Assembly: GCA_964523105.1 (NCBI GenBank)
Contig: CAZFZN010000017.1
Location: 1 to 64,000, forward strand
From: V1-33 sp964523105
Lineage (GTDB): Bacteria; Verrucomicrobiota; Verrucomicrobiia; Verrucomicrobiales; V1-33
Direction of reading: 5' to 3'
DNA length: 64,000 bases
Position numbers and translations under genes: made by a program. The notes under the pieces were generated by a model, which was not told where the DNA came from, did no database searches, and saw nothing but the letters and a program-made list of their open reading frames with translations. Numbering within the stretch: position 1 is the stretch's first letter; every line of letters starts with the position of its first letter. This document shows positions 25,406-34,259 of this stretch, piece by piece.

Positions 25406-27286
25406 ATGGCCGACCAGAGTTACACCGAAGACGACATCAAAACCCTCGACCCCGTGGAGCACATCCGCAAGCGCCCGGGCATGTACATCGGCAAGCTGGG
25501 GGACGGTTCGCAGCCCGACGACGGCATCTACATTCTGGTGAAGGAGAGCGTGGACAACTCCATCGATGAGTTCGTCATGGGCTACGGGAAACAGATCGAC
25601 GTGACGCTGACGGACGACGGCATGCTGACCGTGCGCGACTACGGGCGCGGCATTCCCCTGGGCAAGCTCTACGACTGCGCGGCGATCATCAACACCGGCG
25701 CCAAGTACGACAGCAAGGCCTTCAAGAAATCCGTGGGCCTCAACGGCGTCGGCATCAAGGCGGTGAATGCGCTCAGCTCCACGTTTGAAATCCAGGCGGT
25801 GCGCGAGGGCGAGACCCGCGTGCTGGGCTTCAGCCGCGGCAAGCTGGTGAACGACATGAAGAAGCCGCAGAAGTGCGTGGAGCCGAACGGCACTCGCCTG
25901 ACGTTCCAGCCCGACGGGACGATCTTCAGCGCGAAGTTCAAGTTCGACCGCGAGATTCTGGAGCGGATGTTCCGCTACTACGCCTATCTGAACACGGGAC
26001 TGACGATCAGTTTCAACGGAACGAAATTCCGCAGCAAAGACGGCCTCCAGGATTTGCTGAAGGAGAACCTCACCGCGGAGCCGCTCTATCCCGTGGTGCA
26101 TCTCAACGGCCCCGACATCGAGGTGGCGTTCACGCACTGCGACGAAGCGGGCGAGGATCTCTACAGCTTCGTGAACGGCCAGCACACCACCATGGGCGGC
26201 ACGCATCTGAGCGCGTTCCGCGAGGCCATCGTCAAGGTGCTGCGGGCGCATTATAAGAAGGACTTCGATCCTGGCGACGTGCGCACCGGCATCGTGGCGG
26301 CGATCGCGGTGAAGGTTGTGGAGCCGGTGTTCGAATCGCAAACCAAGACCAAGCTCGGCAGCGCCAACATGGAGCCCGGAGGCGCGACCGTGCGCGGCTA
26401 CATCTCCGACTTTCTCGAAAAGGCGCTGCAAATGCACCTCGCCAGAAACAAGGAGACGGACAAGGCGCTGCTGGAAAAAATCCAGGAAAACGAAAGCGCG
26501 CGCAAGGAACTCGCCGGCGTGGCCAAACTGGCCAAAGAGCGCGCCCGAAAGGCGAAGATTCACAACAAGAAGCTCCGCGACTGCCGCGTCCACCTCGACT
26601 CCTCCGCCAAAAACCGCGACGAAAGCACGCTCTTCATCACGGAAGGCAACAGCGCCAGCGGCAGCATCACCAGCGCCCGCAATGTGGACACCCAGGCGGT
26701 TTTCAGCCTGCGGGGCAAGCCGCTCAATACCTACGGACTGACCAAAAAAGTGGTCTATGAGAACGAGGAGTTCAATCTCCTCCAGCACGCCCTGAACATC
26801 GAGGACAGCATCGACGACCTGCGCTACAACAAGGTCGTACTCGCCACCGACGCCGACGTGGACGGCATGCACATCCGGCTGCTGATGATCACTTTCTTTC
26901 TGCAGTTCTTCCCCGACCTCATCCGCCGCGGACATCTCTTTGTGCTCCAGACGCCGCTCTTCCGCGTGCGGAACAAAAAGGAAACGCACTACTGCTACAC
27001 CGAAGAGGAGAAACTGAATGCCATCGCCAAGTGCGGCAAGGCCGCCGAGATCACGCGCTTCAAAGGTCTCGGCGAAATCAACGCCTCCGAATTCAAGCAC
27101 TTCATCGGCCCCGAAATGCGCCTCGACCCCGTGACCGTGGACCACCAGCACGCCGCCAAGGACCTTCTGACGTTCTACATGGGAAAAAACACGCCCGAGC
27201 GCCAGGCATTCATCATCAGCAACCTCCGCGTCGAGCAGGACATCATCCCCGACGAGGAACCGCCCGCCCTGGACGAGGCGGCGTAA
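25406..27286 (+). CDS. parE: Type IIA DNA topoisomerase subunit B (ParE-like)
   Basis: A 626-residue ATPase subunit. The GHKL fold begins with HIRKRPGMYIG and ESVDNSIDEF (catalytic Glu near residue 47), with the ATP-lid DYGRGIP near 78. The TOPRIM domain has EGNSASG with Glu413 and the DADVDG acidic cluster at 482-487. RNVDTQAVFSLRGKPLNTYG is the ParE signature of Bacteroidetes and Verrucomicrobia. Most relatives have EGDSASG; Asn replaces the Asp here. No parC/gyrA lies alongside; the next gene is on the other strand. It could also be annotated gyrB-like. Confidence 0.85.
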   Translation: MADQSYTEDDIKTLDPVEHIRKRPGMYIGKLGDGSQPDDGIYILVKESVDNSIDEFVMGYGKQIDVTLTDDGMLTVRDYGRGIPLGKLYDCAAIINTGAKYDSKAFKKSVGLNGVGIKAVNALSSTFEIQAVREGETRVLGFSRGKLVNDMKKPQKCVEPNGTRLTFQPDGTIFSAKFKFDREILERMFRYYAYLNTGLTISFNGTKFRSKDGLQDLLKENLTAEPLYPVVHLNGPDIEVAFTHCDEAGEDLYSFVNGQHTTMGGTHLSAFREAIVKVLRAHYKKDFDPGDVRTGIVAAIAVKVVEPVFESQTKTKLGSANMEPGGATVRGYISDFLEKALQMHLARNKETDKALLEKIQENESARKELAGVAKLAKERARKAKIHNKKLRDCRVHLDSSAKNRDESTLFITEGNSASGSITSARNVDTQAVFSLRGKPLNTYGLTKKVVYENEEFNLLQHALNIEDSIDDLRYNKVVLATDADVDGMHIRLLMITFFLQFFPDLIRRGHLFVLQTPLFRVRNKKETHYCYTEEEKLNAIAKCGKAAEITRFKGLGEINASEFKHFIGPEMRLDPVTVDHQHAAKDLLTFYMGKNTPERQAFIISNLRVEQDIIPDEEPPALDEAA

Positions 27287-27326
27287 CAGCCCATCATTCG
27301 ATTTTGCCGCCGGCTTGTGAATTAAG

Positions 27327-28058
27327 TTACCGAACTGGCTCCAGCGGCTCCTGCTCCGCTTCTGGTTCCGTAAACGCCGCCTCACTGCCGTTCATGCGAA
27401 GAATGGTGCCGCCGTGCAACAGAACACCAAAGCCATGCTCCGGATCCCACGCACACTCAAACTCCAGACCTGTCAGAGCCATTCCAGCGCGGTGCCGGCT
27501 GTGAATATAGACAGACATCAGTGAGATAAGCCCCCGGACTTCTGACTGTATAGAGATGGGGCGAAGGTCATCGAAGCACACTTCGCCAGCGCTCAGGGCC
27601 TGATTATAGTACGGCAGTACGGCCTCGCATAAAGACATCGCTATATCCTCTCCATGTTCTCGCAGATAGCGCAGTGCAGTAGCCTGCTGCGGGCTTGGAA
27701 GAGCTGCGTCGCTCTGGTTCGTTGCCATAACCGTAAGCGGGAATATCCCAGTGGATCGTTCTGGCGGCTCATCCGGGAGTCTGAAGTCACTCCAGCAGGG
27801 GAGTTCGAGGCTGCCACGCCACCAATCATGATCAGTCCAGATCAATGCCGGAAAGGGCACCTGTTCGACAGTGTAACCCGTCTTGAAGGCCCTTTTCCTT
27901 AGAGCACGCTTGATACGAAAAGGCAGCGACAGCAGAAAGAAAAGCGGCTGCAGCAAAATGGATATGATCAAAATGCAGCCCATCACCGGAGCGGCAGGTC
28001 CAAACCCTTTCCAAAGGGCCCGTTCCTCCTTAATGCGTTTGGTAAGCTTTCGTAACAT
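27327..28058 (-). CDS. Membrane-anchored hypothetical protein
   Basis: A 243-residue protein. Residues ~22-48 form a hydrophobic membrane segment flanked by Lys/Arg-rich stretches. The rest is cytoplasmic or periplasmic, with FECAWDPEHGFGVLLHGGT near the C-terminus resembling DUF6985-like or immunity-type small domains. This similarity is weak. Slightly lower GC than neighbours. It is convergent with parE, with only 40 bases between stops. No function is assigned. Confidence 0.6.
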   Translation of the reverse strand: MLRKLTKRIKEERALWKGFGPAAPVMGCILIISILLQPLFFLLSLPFRIKRALRKRAFKTGYTVEQVPFPALIWTDHDWWRGSLELPCWSDFRLPDEPPERSTGIFPLTVMATNQSDAALPSPQQATALRYLREHGEDIAMSLCEAVLPYYNQALSAGEVCFDDLRPISIQSEVRGLISLMSVYIHSRHRAGMALTGLEFECAWDPEHGFGVLLHGGTILRMNGSEAAFTEPEAEQEPLEPVR

Positions 28059-28240
28059 GGCTTGGTGATTAGCAGGGTCGTTTGGTCATTCCTCCCGGCT
28101 ACCCCGGATCATCCCACTCTTTCCTTCTTCGGAGGGCTTGCCTCGTTCAAGTGGCTTGGAGAATTGAGGGATCATTTCGAGACAGGAAGCGGAGCATTAT
28201 CGCCGTGACAGATGGCCGGCTTTGTACATGAGAACCAGTC

Positions 28241-29215
28241 ATGGCAGCCAAGTTTCAGGATTACTACAGCACGCTGGGCGTGTCGCGCGAGGCGACGCCG
28301 GAGGAGATCAAGAAGGCGTTTCGCAGGCTCGCGCGGCAGCATCATCCGGACACGGCGAAGGACAAGAAAGCGGCGGAGGAGAAGTTCAAAGAGATCAATG
28401 AAGCGCACGAGGTGCTGAGCGATCCGGAGAAGCGCCGGAAGTACGACCAGCTGGGGGCGCGTTGGAACGAAGCCGGGCCGCCGCCGGAGTGGTCAGGAGA
28501 GCAGTGGCAGTCGGCGGGGCCGGAGGGGCAGGAGTTCCACTTCGGCGGCACGGGGTTCAGCGATTTCTTCGAGCAGTTCTTTGGCGGCGGACGCCGTTAC
28601 GGATTTCCGCAGGGATTCGAGGAGGAAGCGCCGGCAGGTGCCGCCAGGTCCGGCCGGGCGCGGCGCGGGCACGACATCGAGGGGGACATTCTCGTGACGC
28701 TGGAGGAAGCGATGCACGGCACGCAGCGGCCGATTTCCCTGCAAACGGTGAACCGCAGCACCGGCGCGGTGGAGACGCACAGTTTCGAGGTGCGCATCCC
28801 GCCGGGGGCGACGGACGGCCGTCGCATCCGGGTGCCGGGACAGGGCGAACCGGGGCGCAGTGGAGGCGCGGCGGGCGATCTTTATCTTCGCGTCCGCCAC
28901 GCGGCGCATCCTGACTTCACGACGCGGGAAGCGGATGTGTATCACGAGCTGGATGCGGCGCCGTGGGAGGCGGTGCTCGGCGCGGAGGTGGTGGTGCCGA
29001 CGCTCGACGGCTCGATCCGGCTGCGCATTCCGCCGGGGTCCAGTGACGGCCAGCAGTTGCGCGTGCGCGGCCGCGGATTGCCGAAAGGCAAATCCGGCGA
29101 ACGCGGCGATTTCTTCGTCACCGTCAACGTGGTGCTCCCCGCTCAAATCAGCGATGCCGAACGCAAGCTCTGGGAGCAGCTGCGCAGTGTCTCCACCTTC
29201 AATCCCCGTGCCTGA
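28241..29215 (+). CDS. cbpA: DnaJ-class co-chaperone without zinc finger (CbpA-like)
   Basis: A 324-residue J-domain protein. The N-terminal J domain (DYYSTLGVSREATPEEIKKA) has the HPD tripeptide in QHHPDTAKD that stimulates DnaK ATPase. A Gly/Phe-rich linker with GGTGFSDFFEQFFGGG follows. Two C-terminal substrate-binding domains complete it, without the CxxCxGxG zinc repeats of DnaJ, so it is of CbpA type. The following gene is cbpM, its dedicated inhibitor, starting 2 bases after the stop. Confidence 0.9.
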   Translation: MAAKFQDYYSTLGVSREATPEEIKKAFRRLARQHHPDTAKDKKAAEEKFKEINEAHEVLSDPEKRRKYDQLGARWNEAGPPPEWSGEQWQSAGPEGQEFHFGGTGFSDFFEQFFGGGRRYGFPQGFEEEAPAGAARSGRARRGHDIEGDILVTLEEAMHGTQRPISLQTVNRSTGAVETHSFEVRIPPGATDGRRIRVPGQGEPGRSGGAAGDLYLRVRHAAHPDFTTREADVYHELDAAPWEAVLGAEVVVPTLDGSIRLRIPPGSSDGQQLRVRGRGLPKGKSGERGDFFVTVNVVLPAQISDAERKLWEQLRSVSTFNPRA

Positions 29216-29216
29216 C

Positions 29217-29474
29217 ATGAATCCCGCCACAACGGAATCGGCCTACACCCTGGAAGTGCTCGCAGAAGTCAGCGGCGTCGCGACACAGACTATCGTGGAG
29301 TATCAGGAATGCGGCCTGATTCATCCTGACTTCGATGACGAAACCGTGCGCCTGGTGCGCCGCCTGGAGCATCTGCGCGAAACCTGCGGCATGAATTTGC
29401 GCGGGCTGAAACTCATGACGAACCTGCTGGACGAACTGGAGCGGCTGCGGGCGGAATTGCGGGCGAGGCGGTGA
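29217..29474 (+). CDS. cbpM: Chaperone modulator CbpM-like (MerR-related)
   Basis: An 85-residue protein that in enterobacteria binds CbpA's J domain and blocks its action on DnaK. The helix-turn-helix-like start (YTLEVLAEVSGVATQTIVEY) then ECGLIHP and RRLEHLRETCGMNLRGLKLM are typical of CbpM. The start at ATG 29217 gives the full family length and overlaps the reading context of cbpA's last codons by only a 1-base gap. Operon with cbpA. Confidence 0.85.
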   Translation: MNPATTESAYTLEVLAEVSGVATQTIVEYQECGLIHPDFDDETVRLVRRLEHLRETCGMNLRGLKLMTNLLDELERLRAELRARR

Positions 29475-29535
29475 GCCCGGATTTCCGGGCGGATGCAGAA
29501 ACGGGTGGACCTGAGCACGAATTGGGATCGAAGAA

Positions 29536-29636
29536 AACCACGGAGGGACACAGATAAACACGGATGCTTAGAAAGTTGTGTCCACGCGAATCCGATTTCA
29601 GGCTTCAATCCGTGTTCATCAGTGTCCATCTGCGGT
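29536..29636. repeat. Inverted-repeat dispersed element, copy A
   Basis: The left arm at 29536-29567 contains GGGACACAGATAAACACGGA. The right arm at 29608-29636 reads ATCCGTGTTCATCAGTGTCC and on. The two arms are near-perfect inverted repeats of about 29 bases with a few mismatches and a central 40-base spacer. The right arm recurs at 38232-38262. It has the size of a REP- or MITE-like element. No coding function. Confidence 0.75.
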
Positions 29637-29718
29637 CCTGCCTTCCTTTATGGACTGAGCGCATCGCGAATCTCAAGACCGGGCTGCTGGTCCGGAGAAG
29701 GTCGACCGGAGGTCCACG

Positions 29719-30378
29719 CTACGGTTGCCGCGATGCGGCGAGCAGGCCGGCGACTTCGGTGTCCGTGGTTTGAGAAAAATCGTCGTACCACTGACCGACG
29801 GCGCGGAAGTTTTCCGGCAGGAGGAGGGCGATGAACTCATCCACCATCGGTCCGAGCAGCTCCGCGGAATCGGTGGAGGCGGCGGGGACGGCGAGGACGA
29901 TTTTCTGCGGATGCTGCTGCCGCAGGGCCTCCACGGCGGCGCGCGCGGTGGAGCCGGTGGCGATGCCATCATCCACAAGGATCACCACTTTGCCCTCCAC
30001 GTCAGGCGCGCCGGTATGCCCGCGGAAGCGCATTTCGCGGCGATGCAGTTCCGCGGTTTGCTCCGCCACCGCCTGCTCGATGGCTTCGTCAGGAATGCCG
30101 GCGTTGCGGATCACGCCTTCATTGAGCACGCGAATGCCGCCGCTGGCGATGGCGCCCATGGCCAATTCCTCCCAGCCGGGGACGCCCAGCTTGCGCACCA
30201 CGAGCACATCAAGCGGTGCCTGGAGGCGCTGCGCGATTTCAAAGGCCACCGGCACACCGCCGCGCGGCAGGCCGAGGACGATGACATCGTTGCGGCCGGC
30301 GTACTGCGTGAGTTCCTCCGCGAGAAGCTGACCGGCGTGAGTGCGGTTCTTGAAGTAGTCTGAGTCTGCCGTGTTCAT
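29719..30378 (-). CDS. Phosphoribosyltransferase-family protein
   Basis: A 219-residue type I PRTase-fold protein. The PRPP-binding loop VILVDDGIATGSTARAA is intact near residues 130-147, and the first loop GLPRGGVPVAFEIA is present. It is the last gene of the minus-strand stress operon; its ATG overlaps the hydrolase stop by 4 bases. Members of this subgroup, often next to alpha/beta hydrolases and stress proteins, have no established substrate. Not a known purine or pyrimidine salvage enzyme by sequence. Confidence 0.85.
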   Translation of the reverse strand: MNTADSDYFKNRTHAGQLLAEELTQYAGRNDVIVLGLPRGGVPVAFEIAQRLQAPLDVLVVRKLGVPGWEELAMGAIASGGIRVLNEGVIRNAGIPDEAIEQAVAEQTAELHRREMRFRGHTGAPDVEGKVVILVDDGIATGSTARAAVEALRQQHPQKIVLAVPAASTDSAELLGPMVDEFIALLLPENFRAVGQWYDDFSQTTDTEVAGLLAASRQP

Positions 30379-31058
30379 GATGCTTCTCCGAGATGGTGTT
30401 GAAACCAGCGGGCACTGAGGTGCGCGACCTGCTCGAGCGTGCCCGGCTCTTCAAAGAGATGCGTCGCGCCCTCGACGATCTGCAACTGCTTCGGGCACCG
30501 CAACTGCATCAGGGCTTCCCGGTTCAGGCGAATGACCACGTCGTCTTCGCCGCCGACAATGAGCAGCACCGGGCACTGCACCCGCGGCAGGGCGGCACCG
30601 GCAAGGTCCGGCCGCCCACCGCGGGAAACGACTGCGTGAACCGCATTCCCGGGGCTGGCCGCGGCCACGAGAGCCGCTCCGCCGCCGGTGCTGGCGCCAA
30701 AGAATCCGATGCGCATGGAACTCAACTCCGGCTGCTGCCGCACCCAGCTGGCGGCCAGCATCAACCTCTGCGCGAGCAGCGCGATATCGAAACGCAGCGC
30801 GCCGGTCACGGCATCCTCCCGTTCCTCATCGCGGGTCAGCAGATCGAAGAGCAGCGTCCCCAGTCCCGCCTCACGAATCACGCGGGCGACGAACCGGTTG
30901 CGCGGACTGTGACGGCTGCTGCCGCTGCCGTGGGCGAAAATCACCAGGCCGGGCGCGTCCTGCGGGATTTCCAGGGCACCCTCCAGCACCACATTTCCGG
31001 CGGGAATGTTCACAGCGCTCACCCTCACATCTTCCGGCGAATCATGCGGAGAGCTCAT
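30375..31058 (-). CDS. Alpha/beta hydrolase (dienelactone-hydrolase-like)
   Basis: A 227-residue hydrolase starting at ATG 31058. The nucleophile elbow GFFGASTGGGAALVAA places Ser in G-x-S-x-G form. The oxyanion region is VIFAHGSGSSRHSPR. Asp in LLIVGGEDDVV and His in IVEGATHLF complete the likely triad. It lies 4 bases after the DksA-like stop and overlaps the phosphoribosyltransferase by 4 bases. Pairing with such PRTases is common in stress islands. The upstream in-frame extension to 31331 overlaps the DksA-like gene and is not protein-like. Confidence 0.85.
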   Translation of the reverse strand: MSSPHDSPEDVRVSAVNIPAGNVVLEGALEIPQDAPGLVIFAHGSGSSRHSPRNRFVARVIREAGLGTLLFDLLTRDEEREDAVTGALRFDIALLAQRLMLAASWVRQQPELSSMRIGFFGASTGGGAALVAAASPGNAVHAVVSRGGRPDLAGAALPRVQCPVLLIVGGEDDVVIRLNREALMQLRCPKQLQIVEGATHLFEEPGTLEQVAHLSARWFQHHLGEAS

Positions 31059-31062
31059 GGTG

Positions 31063-31422
31063 TCAGGCTTCTGCTTGTGTGGTGCAGCGCGCCCACGGGA
31101 TGATCCGCAGTCGTTCCCCGGGAATCGGCTGCCCGGTGACCTCGCAGAACCCGTACGTGCCGTCCTCGATGCGCCGGAGGGCGGCTTCGACTTCACGCAG
31201 GGCGTCCTGCTCCCGGGAGAGCTGCGCGAGCGCGAAGCCATGATCGAATTCCTCGACGGCCTCGTCCGCGCGATCCCTTCCGTTGGGTTCCAGGGATGCG
31301 GTTCCGGCAGCGAGGTGCTCTCCGCTCGCATCCAGCAAATAATCGCGCAGTTCCTGGAGCCGGCGATAATGGCTGCGCCACTGCTCCGGGATGCGATCGG
31401 GGTGCTCAGTCGGATGATTCAT
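31063..31422 (-). CDS. TraR/DksA-type small protein with degenerate zinc finger
   Basis: A 119-residue protein with the DksA coiled-coil followed by the C-terminal finger, YGFCEVTGQPIPGERL then WARCTTQAEA. DksA-type fingers have CxxC...CxxC; here the second and fourth cysteines are replaced (CEVTG, CTTQ), leaving two. In other DksA-like proteins with missing Cys a zinc-free fold works. The acidic coiled-coil tip residues that insert into the RNA polymerase secondary channel cannot be confirmed by eye. It sits 4 bases after groEL and 4 bases before the hydrolase. Confidence 0.75.
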   Translation of the reverse strand: MNHPTEHPDRIPEQWRSHYRRLQELRDYLLDASGEHLAAGTASLEPNGRDRADEAVEEFDHGFALAQLSREQDALREVEAALRRIEDGTYGFCEVTGQPIPGERLRIIPWARCTTQAEA

Positions 31423-31426
31423 AAGG

Positions 31427-33055
31427 TTAGTCCATTCCGGGTTCGATCGGCGTGCCGCGATCCTGGTGTTTCGGTTCCGGCACTTCGGTCATGGTCGCTT
31501 CTGTCAGCAGCAAAATGCCGGCGGCGGAGACCGCATTCTCAAGGGCGATGCGCACCACCTTGGCCGGATCGATGATGCCGGCCTCGATCAGGTCACAGTA
31601 CTCACCGCGGGCGGCATCGAAACCGAAGGTGCCGCCGGCTTCGAGCATTTTGTTCACGGCCACGCCGGCATCGGCGCCGGAGTTCACGGCGATTTGCCGG
31701 GCGGGGGATTCAAGCGCGCGCTTTAGAATGGACAGACCGGTGCGTTCATCACCGGTGGCCGAATTCATCTCCCTGTCCACTGCCGTCATGGCCCGCAGCA
31801 ATGCGAGTCCGCCGCCGGGCACGATACCCTCGGCGATGGCGGCCTTGGTGGAACTGATCGCGTCGTCGAAGGCATCCTTGCGCGCCTTCATTTCCGACTC
31901 CGACGGAGCGCCGACGCGAATCACGGCCACGCCGCCGCTGAGTTTGGCCAGCCGCTCCTCCAGTTTCTCCCGGTCGTAGTCGGACGTGGCGTCCCTGATT
32001 TGCAGCCGCAGCTGTTCGCAGCGGGCTTTGATCAAATCCTGACGGCCTTCGCCGCCGACGATCGTGGTCGTATCCTTCCCCACCACCACGCGCCTGGCAC
32101 GTCCGAGATCGTGCAGGGCGATTTTCTGCAGTTCCATTCCCAGCTCTTCGGAAACCACCTGCCCCGCGGTGAGCACGGCGATGTCTTCGAGCATGGCCTT
32201 GCGCCGGTCGCCGAAACCGGGGGCTTTCACCGCCACACAGGAAAGCACGCCGCGCAGTCTGTTCACCACCAGAGTCGCCAGGGCTTCGCCTTCCAGATCC
32301 TCGGCCACCACCAGCAGCGAACGCCCGCTCTTGGCGATCTGCTCCAGAAGCGGCAGAAGATCCTTCATGTGCGTGATCTTCCGTTCTGTCAGCAGAATCA
32401 GCGGATCATCAAGCACGGCCTCCATCTTCTCCGGATGCGTGACGAAGTAGGGCGAGATGTAACCGCGGTCGAACTGCATGCCCTCCACCACTTCCACTGT
32501 GGTTTCCGTGGTGCGGGCCTCTTCGACAGTGATGGCTCCCTCCGGCCCGACTTTCTCCATCGCGTCGGCGACGAGTTCGCCCATCACCGGATCGTTGTGG
32601 GCGGAGAGAGTCGCCACCTGGGCCTGCTCCTTTTTGCTCACAACCGGACGGGCCAGTTGGCGCAGGCAGGCCACGGCAATTTTGAGGCCGCGGTCGAGCC
32701 CGCGCTTGAGATCGACGGCCGAGGCTCCGGCGGTGACGTTGCGCACACCTTCGGCAAAGATCGCGTGCGCGAGCACCGTGGACGTGCTGGTGCCGTCGCC
32801 GACTGCTTCGCCGGTGCGCTCCGCCGCCTGACGGATCATTTGCGCGCCCAGATTCTGCTCCGGATCGGCCAGCTCGAATTCCTTCGCGATGGTGACACCG
32901 TCATTGCACACGAGCGGCTTGCCCCACTTGCGCTCGATAAGCACGCTGCGCGACCGGGGGCCGAGCGTGATGCGCACGGCGTCTGCCAGGGCCTCCGCGC
33001 CCAGCAGAATCTTCTCGCGGGCCGCCGCCCGGAACGTGACTTTCTTGTGTGCCAT
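31427..33055 (-). CDS. groEL: GroEL-family chaperonin, divergent paralogue
   Basis: A 542-residue 60-kDa chaperonin. The GDGTS ATP-site motif is at residues 86-90 with Asp87. LGPRSRSVLIERKWGKP replaces the usual LGPKGRNV. The apical region (KAPGFGDRRKAMLEDIA) and the VPGGGLALLRA segment are conserved. The C-terminus ends in charged/Pro residues (EPKHQDRGTPIEPGMD) and lacks the GGM repeat of main GroELs. No groES is next to it, and no CIRCE operator was seen upstream. It heads an operon with a DksA-like protein, a hydrolase and a phosphoribosyltransferase, so it is probably a stress-specific second chaperonin. Confidence 0.9.
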   Translation of the reverse strand: MAHKKVTFRAAAREKILLGAEALADAVRITLGPRSRSVLIERKWGKPLVCNDGVTIAKEFELADPEQNLGAQMIRQAAERTGEAVGDGTSTSTVLAHAIFAEGVRNVTAGASAVDLKRGLDRGLKIAVACLRQLARPVVSKKEQAQVATLSAHNDPVMGELVADAMEKVGPEGAITVEEARTTETTVEVVEGMQFDRGYISPYFVTHPEKMEAVLDDPLILLTERKITHMKDLLPLLEQIAKSGRSLLVVAEDLEGEALATLVVNRLRGVLSCVAVKAPGFGDRRKAMLEDIAVLTAGQVVSEELGMELQKIALHDLGRARRVVVGKDTTTIVGGEGRQDLIKARCEQLRLQIRDATSDYDREKLEERLAKLSGGVAVIRVGAPSESEMKARKDAFDDAISSTKAAIAEGIVPGGGLALLRAMTAVDREMNSATGDERTGLSILKRALESPARQIAVNSGADAGVAVNKMLEAGGTFGFDAARGEYCDLIEAGIIDPAKVVRIALENAVSAAGILLLTEATMTEVPEPKHQDRGTPIEPGMD

Positions 33056-33423
33056 GTCGAGAACTGGTGTTGGTGATTCGCGTCATCTCTTACCAAACCA
33101 GCCCCGCCGTCTGCTGCGCGCCGAATCCGATTTGATCGGCGATTCTTGCGCCGTGGCGAAGTTTCAAGCCTCCATTGGTTTCGCTGCGGCCAGCACGGAG
33201 GCGTGCCCTACAGAGACGGCGGTCCCGGGGGCAGGTGAAGGAGGAAGCCATTTCTCCCGCCGGGTTCTAAATTTCCTGCAGCCGCTCCGCCACAGGGAAT
33301 GGAGAGCGCTGGCCGGCGGCGCTCCAAGCGCAGCGCGTGGAGGCACCGGCGTCAAAAGAGCGGCGGCGGCCGGCTCCGAAGAGCGCAGCCGCCGCCGTGG
33401 TCCGAGCGGGCCGGTGCTCAGAG
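33056..33423. other. Upstream region of groEL operon with GC-rich repeat-like hairpin
   Basis: No gene supported. CGGCGGCGGC at 33361-33370 pairs with GCCGCCGCCG at 33388-33397 around a 17-base loop. The surrounding 33300-33400 (GCGCTGG, GGCGCTCC, GCGCAGCGCG) reads like a dispersed repeat rather than a promoter. No CIRCE (TTAGCACTC-N9-GAGTGCTAA) is present. Sequence nearer 33056 must hold the operon promoter, but no clear -35/-10 is seen. Confidence 0.45.
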
Positions 33424-34086
33424 TTATTTGGATTCCGGAACGGGGATTTTGGGCGCGTCCGGTTTGGCATCGGACGGGGCGCTGTTTCCGCGGCCCCGGC
33501 CTTCCGGACGTGTGCGTCCGCCCCGTTCGCGGCGCATGTCCTCCATCATTTTGGCGCGCTCTTCGTCGCTGAGTTCGCCGTTCTTGTCAGTGTCGTATTT
33601 TTCCATGCGCGCTTTCTGCCGGGCCTGGCGCAGGGCCGTGGCCTCTTCGCCTTCCAGTTTGCCGTCGCCGTTCTTGTCGTAGGTCTTGATCTCCTCGGCC
33701 GAAGGAGGCGGGAAGCCGCCCGGCCCGCCGGGAGCGCCGGCGCCTCCGGGTCCGCCGGGTCCGCGGCGCGGGTTTTCGGCCTCCAGTTTTTTGCGCTCCT
33801 CTTCATCGAGTTTGCCATCGCCATTGGCGTCATACTTCTTCTCGAGTTCTTTGCGGCGCTCTTCAAACATGGTGCGCATTTCCTCGCGGGAAAGTTGCCC
33901 GTCGGCGTCCTTGTCGTATTTCTTGATCTCCTCAGCCGAGGGCTGGAAGCGGGCGCGTCCTTCGCCGCGACCGCCGGGGCCGCCGGGAGCACCGGGGCCT
34001 CCGGGGCGCCGGGTTTCGTCCTGGGCGCCGGCGGTGAAAGTGAGCAGCCCGGCAAGGGCTGCGAGAAGCGTGAATCTGATTTTCAT
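33424..34086 (-). CDS. Exported EF-hand calcium-binding protein
   Basis: A 220-residue protein with a signal peptide (MKIRFTLLAALAGLLTFTAGAQ; cleavage after the Ala). Four EF-hand loops are visible: DKDADGQLSREE, DANGDGKLDEEE, DKNGDGKLEGEE and DTDKNGELSDEE. They are paired and separated by Pro/Gly-rich spacers. Located in the periplasm or outside. Proteins of this type are common in Verrucomicrobia and Planctomycetes; the role is unknown. The start at 34086 sits on a good signal peptide, and upstream residues are not protein-like. Confidence 0.9.
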   Translation of the reverse strand: MKIRFTLLAALAGLLTFTAGAQDETRRPGGPGAPGGPGGRGEGRARFQPSAEEIKKYDKDADGQLSREEMRTMFEERRKELEKKYDANGDGKLDEEERKKLEAENPRRGPGGPGGAGAPGGPGGFPPPSAEEIKTYDKNGDGKLEGEEATALRQARQKARMEKYDTDKNGELSDEERAKMMEDMRRERGGRTRPEGRGRGNSAPSDAKPDAPKIPVPESK

Positions 34087-34259
34087 GGGATGCGTGGTGG
34101 GGTGGTTGGATGGAGAGCGGAGTGGGGAATCGTTGTCATTCCGCTGCCTGCTCAGACAAATAAGACCGCCGGGGCGTTGAATCGGACAAAGTATTTTCAC
34201 TCATCCGGCGCCGTCCCCGCGAGCCCGGGATGATCTCAAAGGCGGAGGCTGAATTAGAA

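Noticed and set aside
25388..27385. A 665-codon minus-strand open frame opposite parE
   Set aside because: Shadow of a strongly conserved gene; it is His/Val/Ala-rich and lacks any family signature.
33056..33423. CIRCE-type heat-shock operator before groEL
   Set aside because: Looked for TTAGCACTC and its partner; neither half is present.
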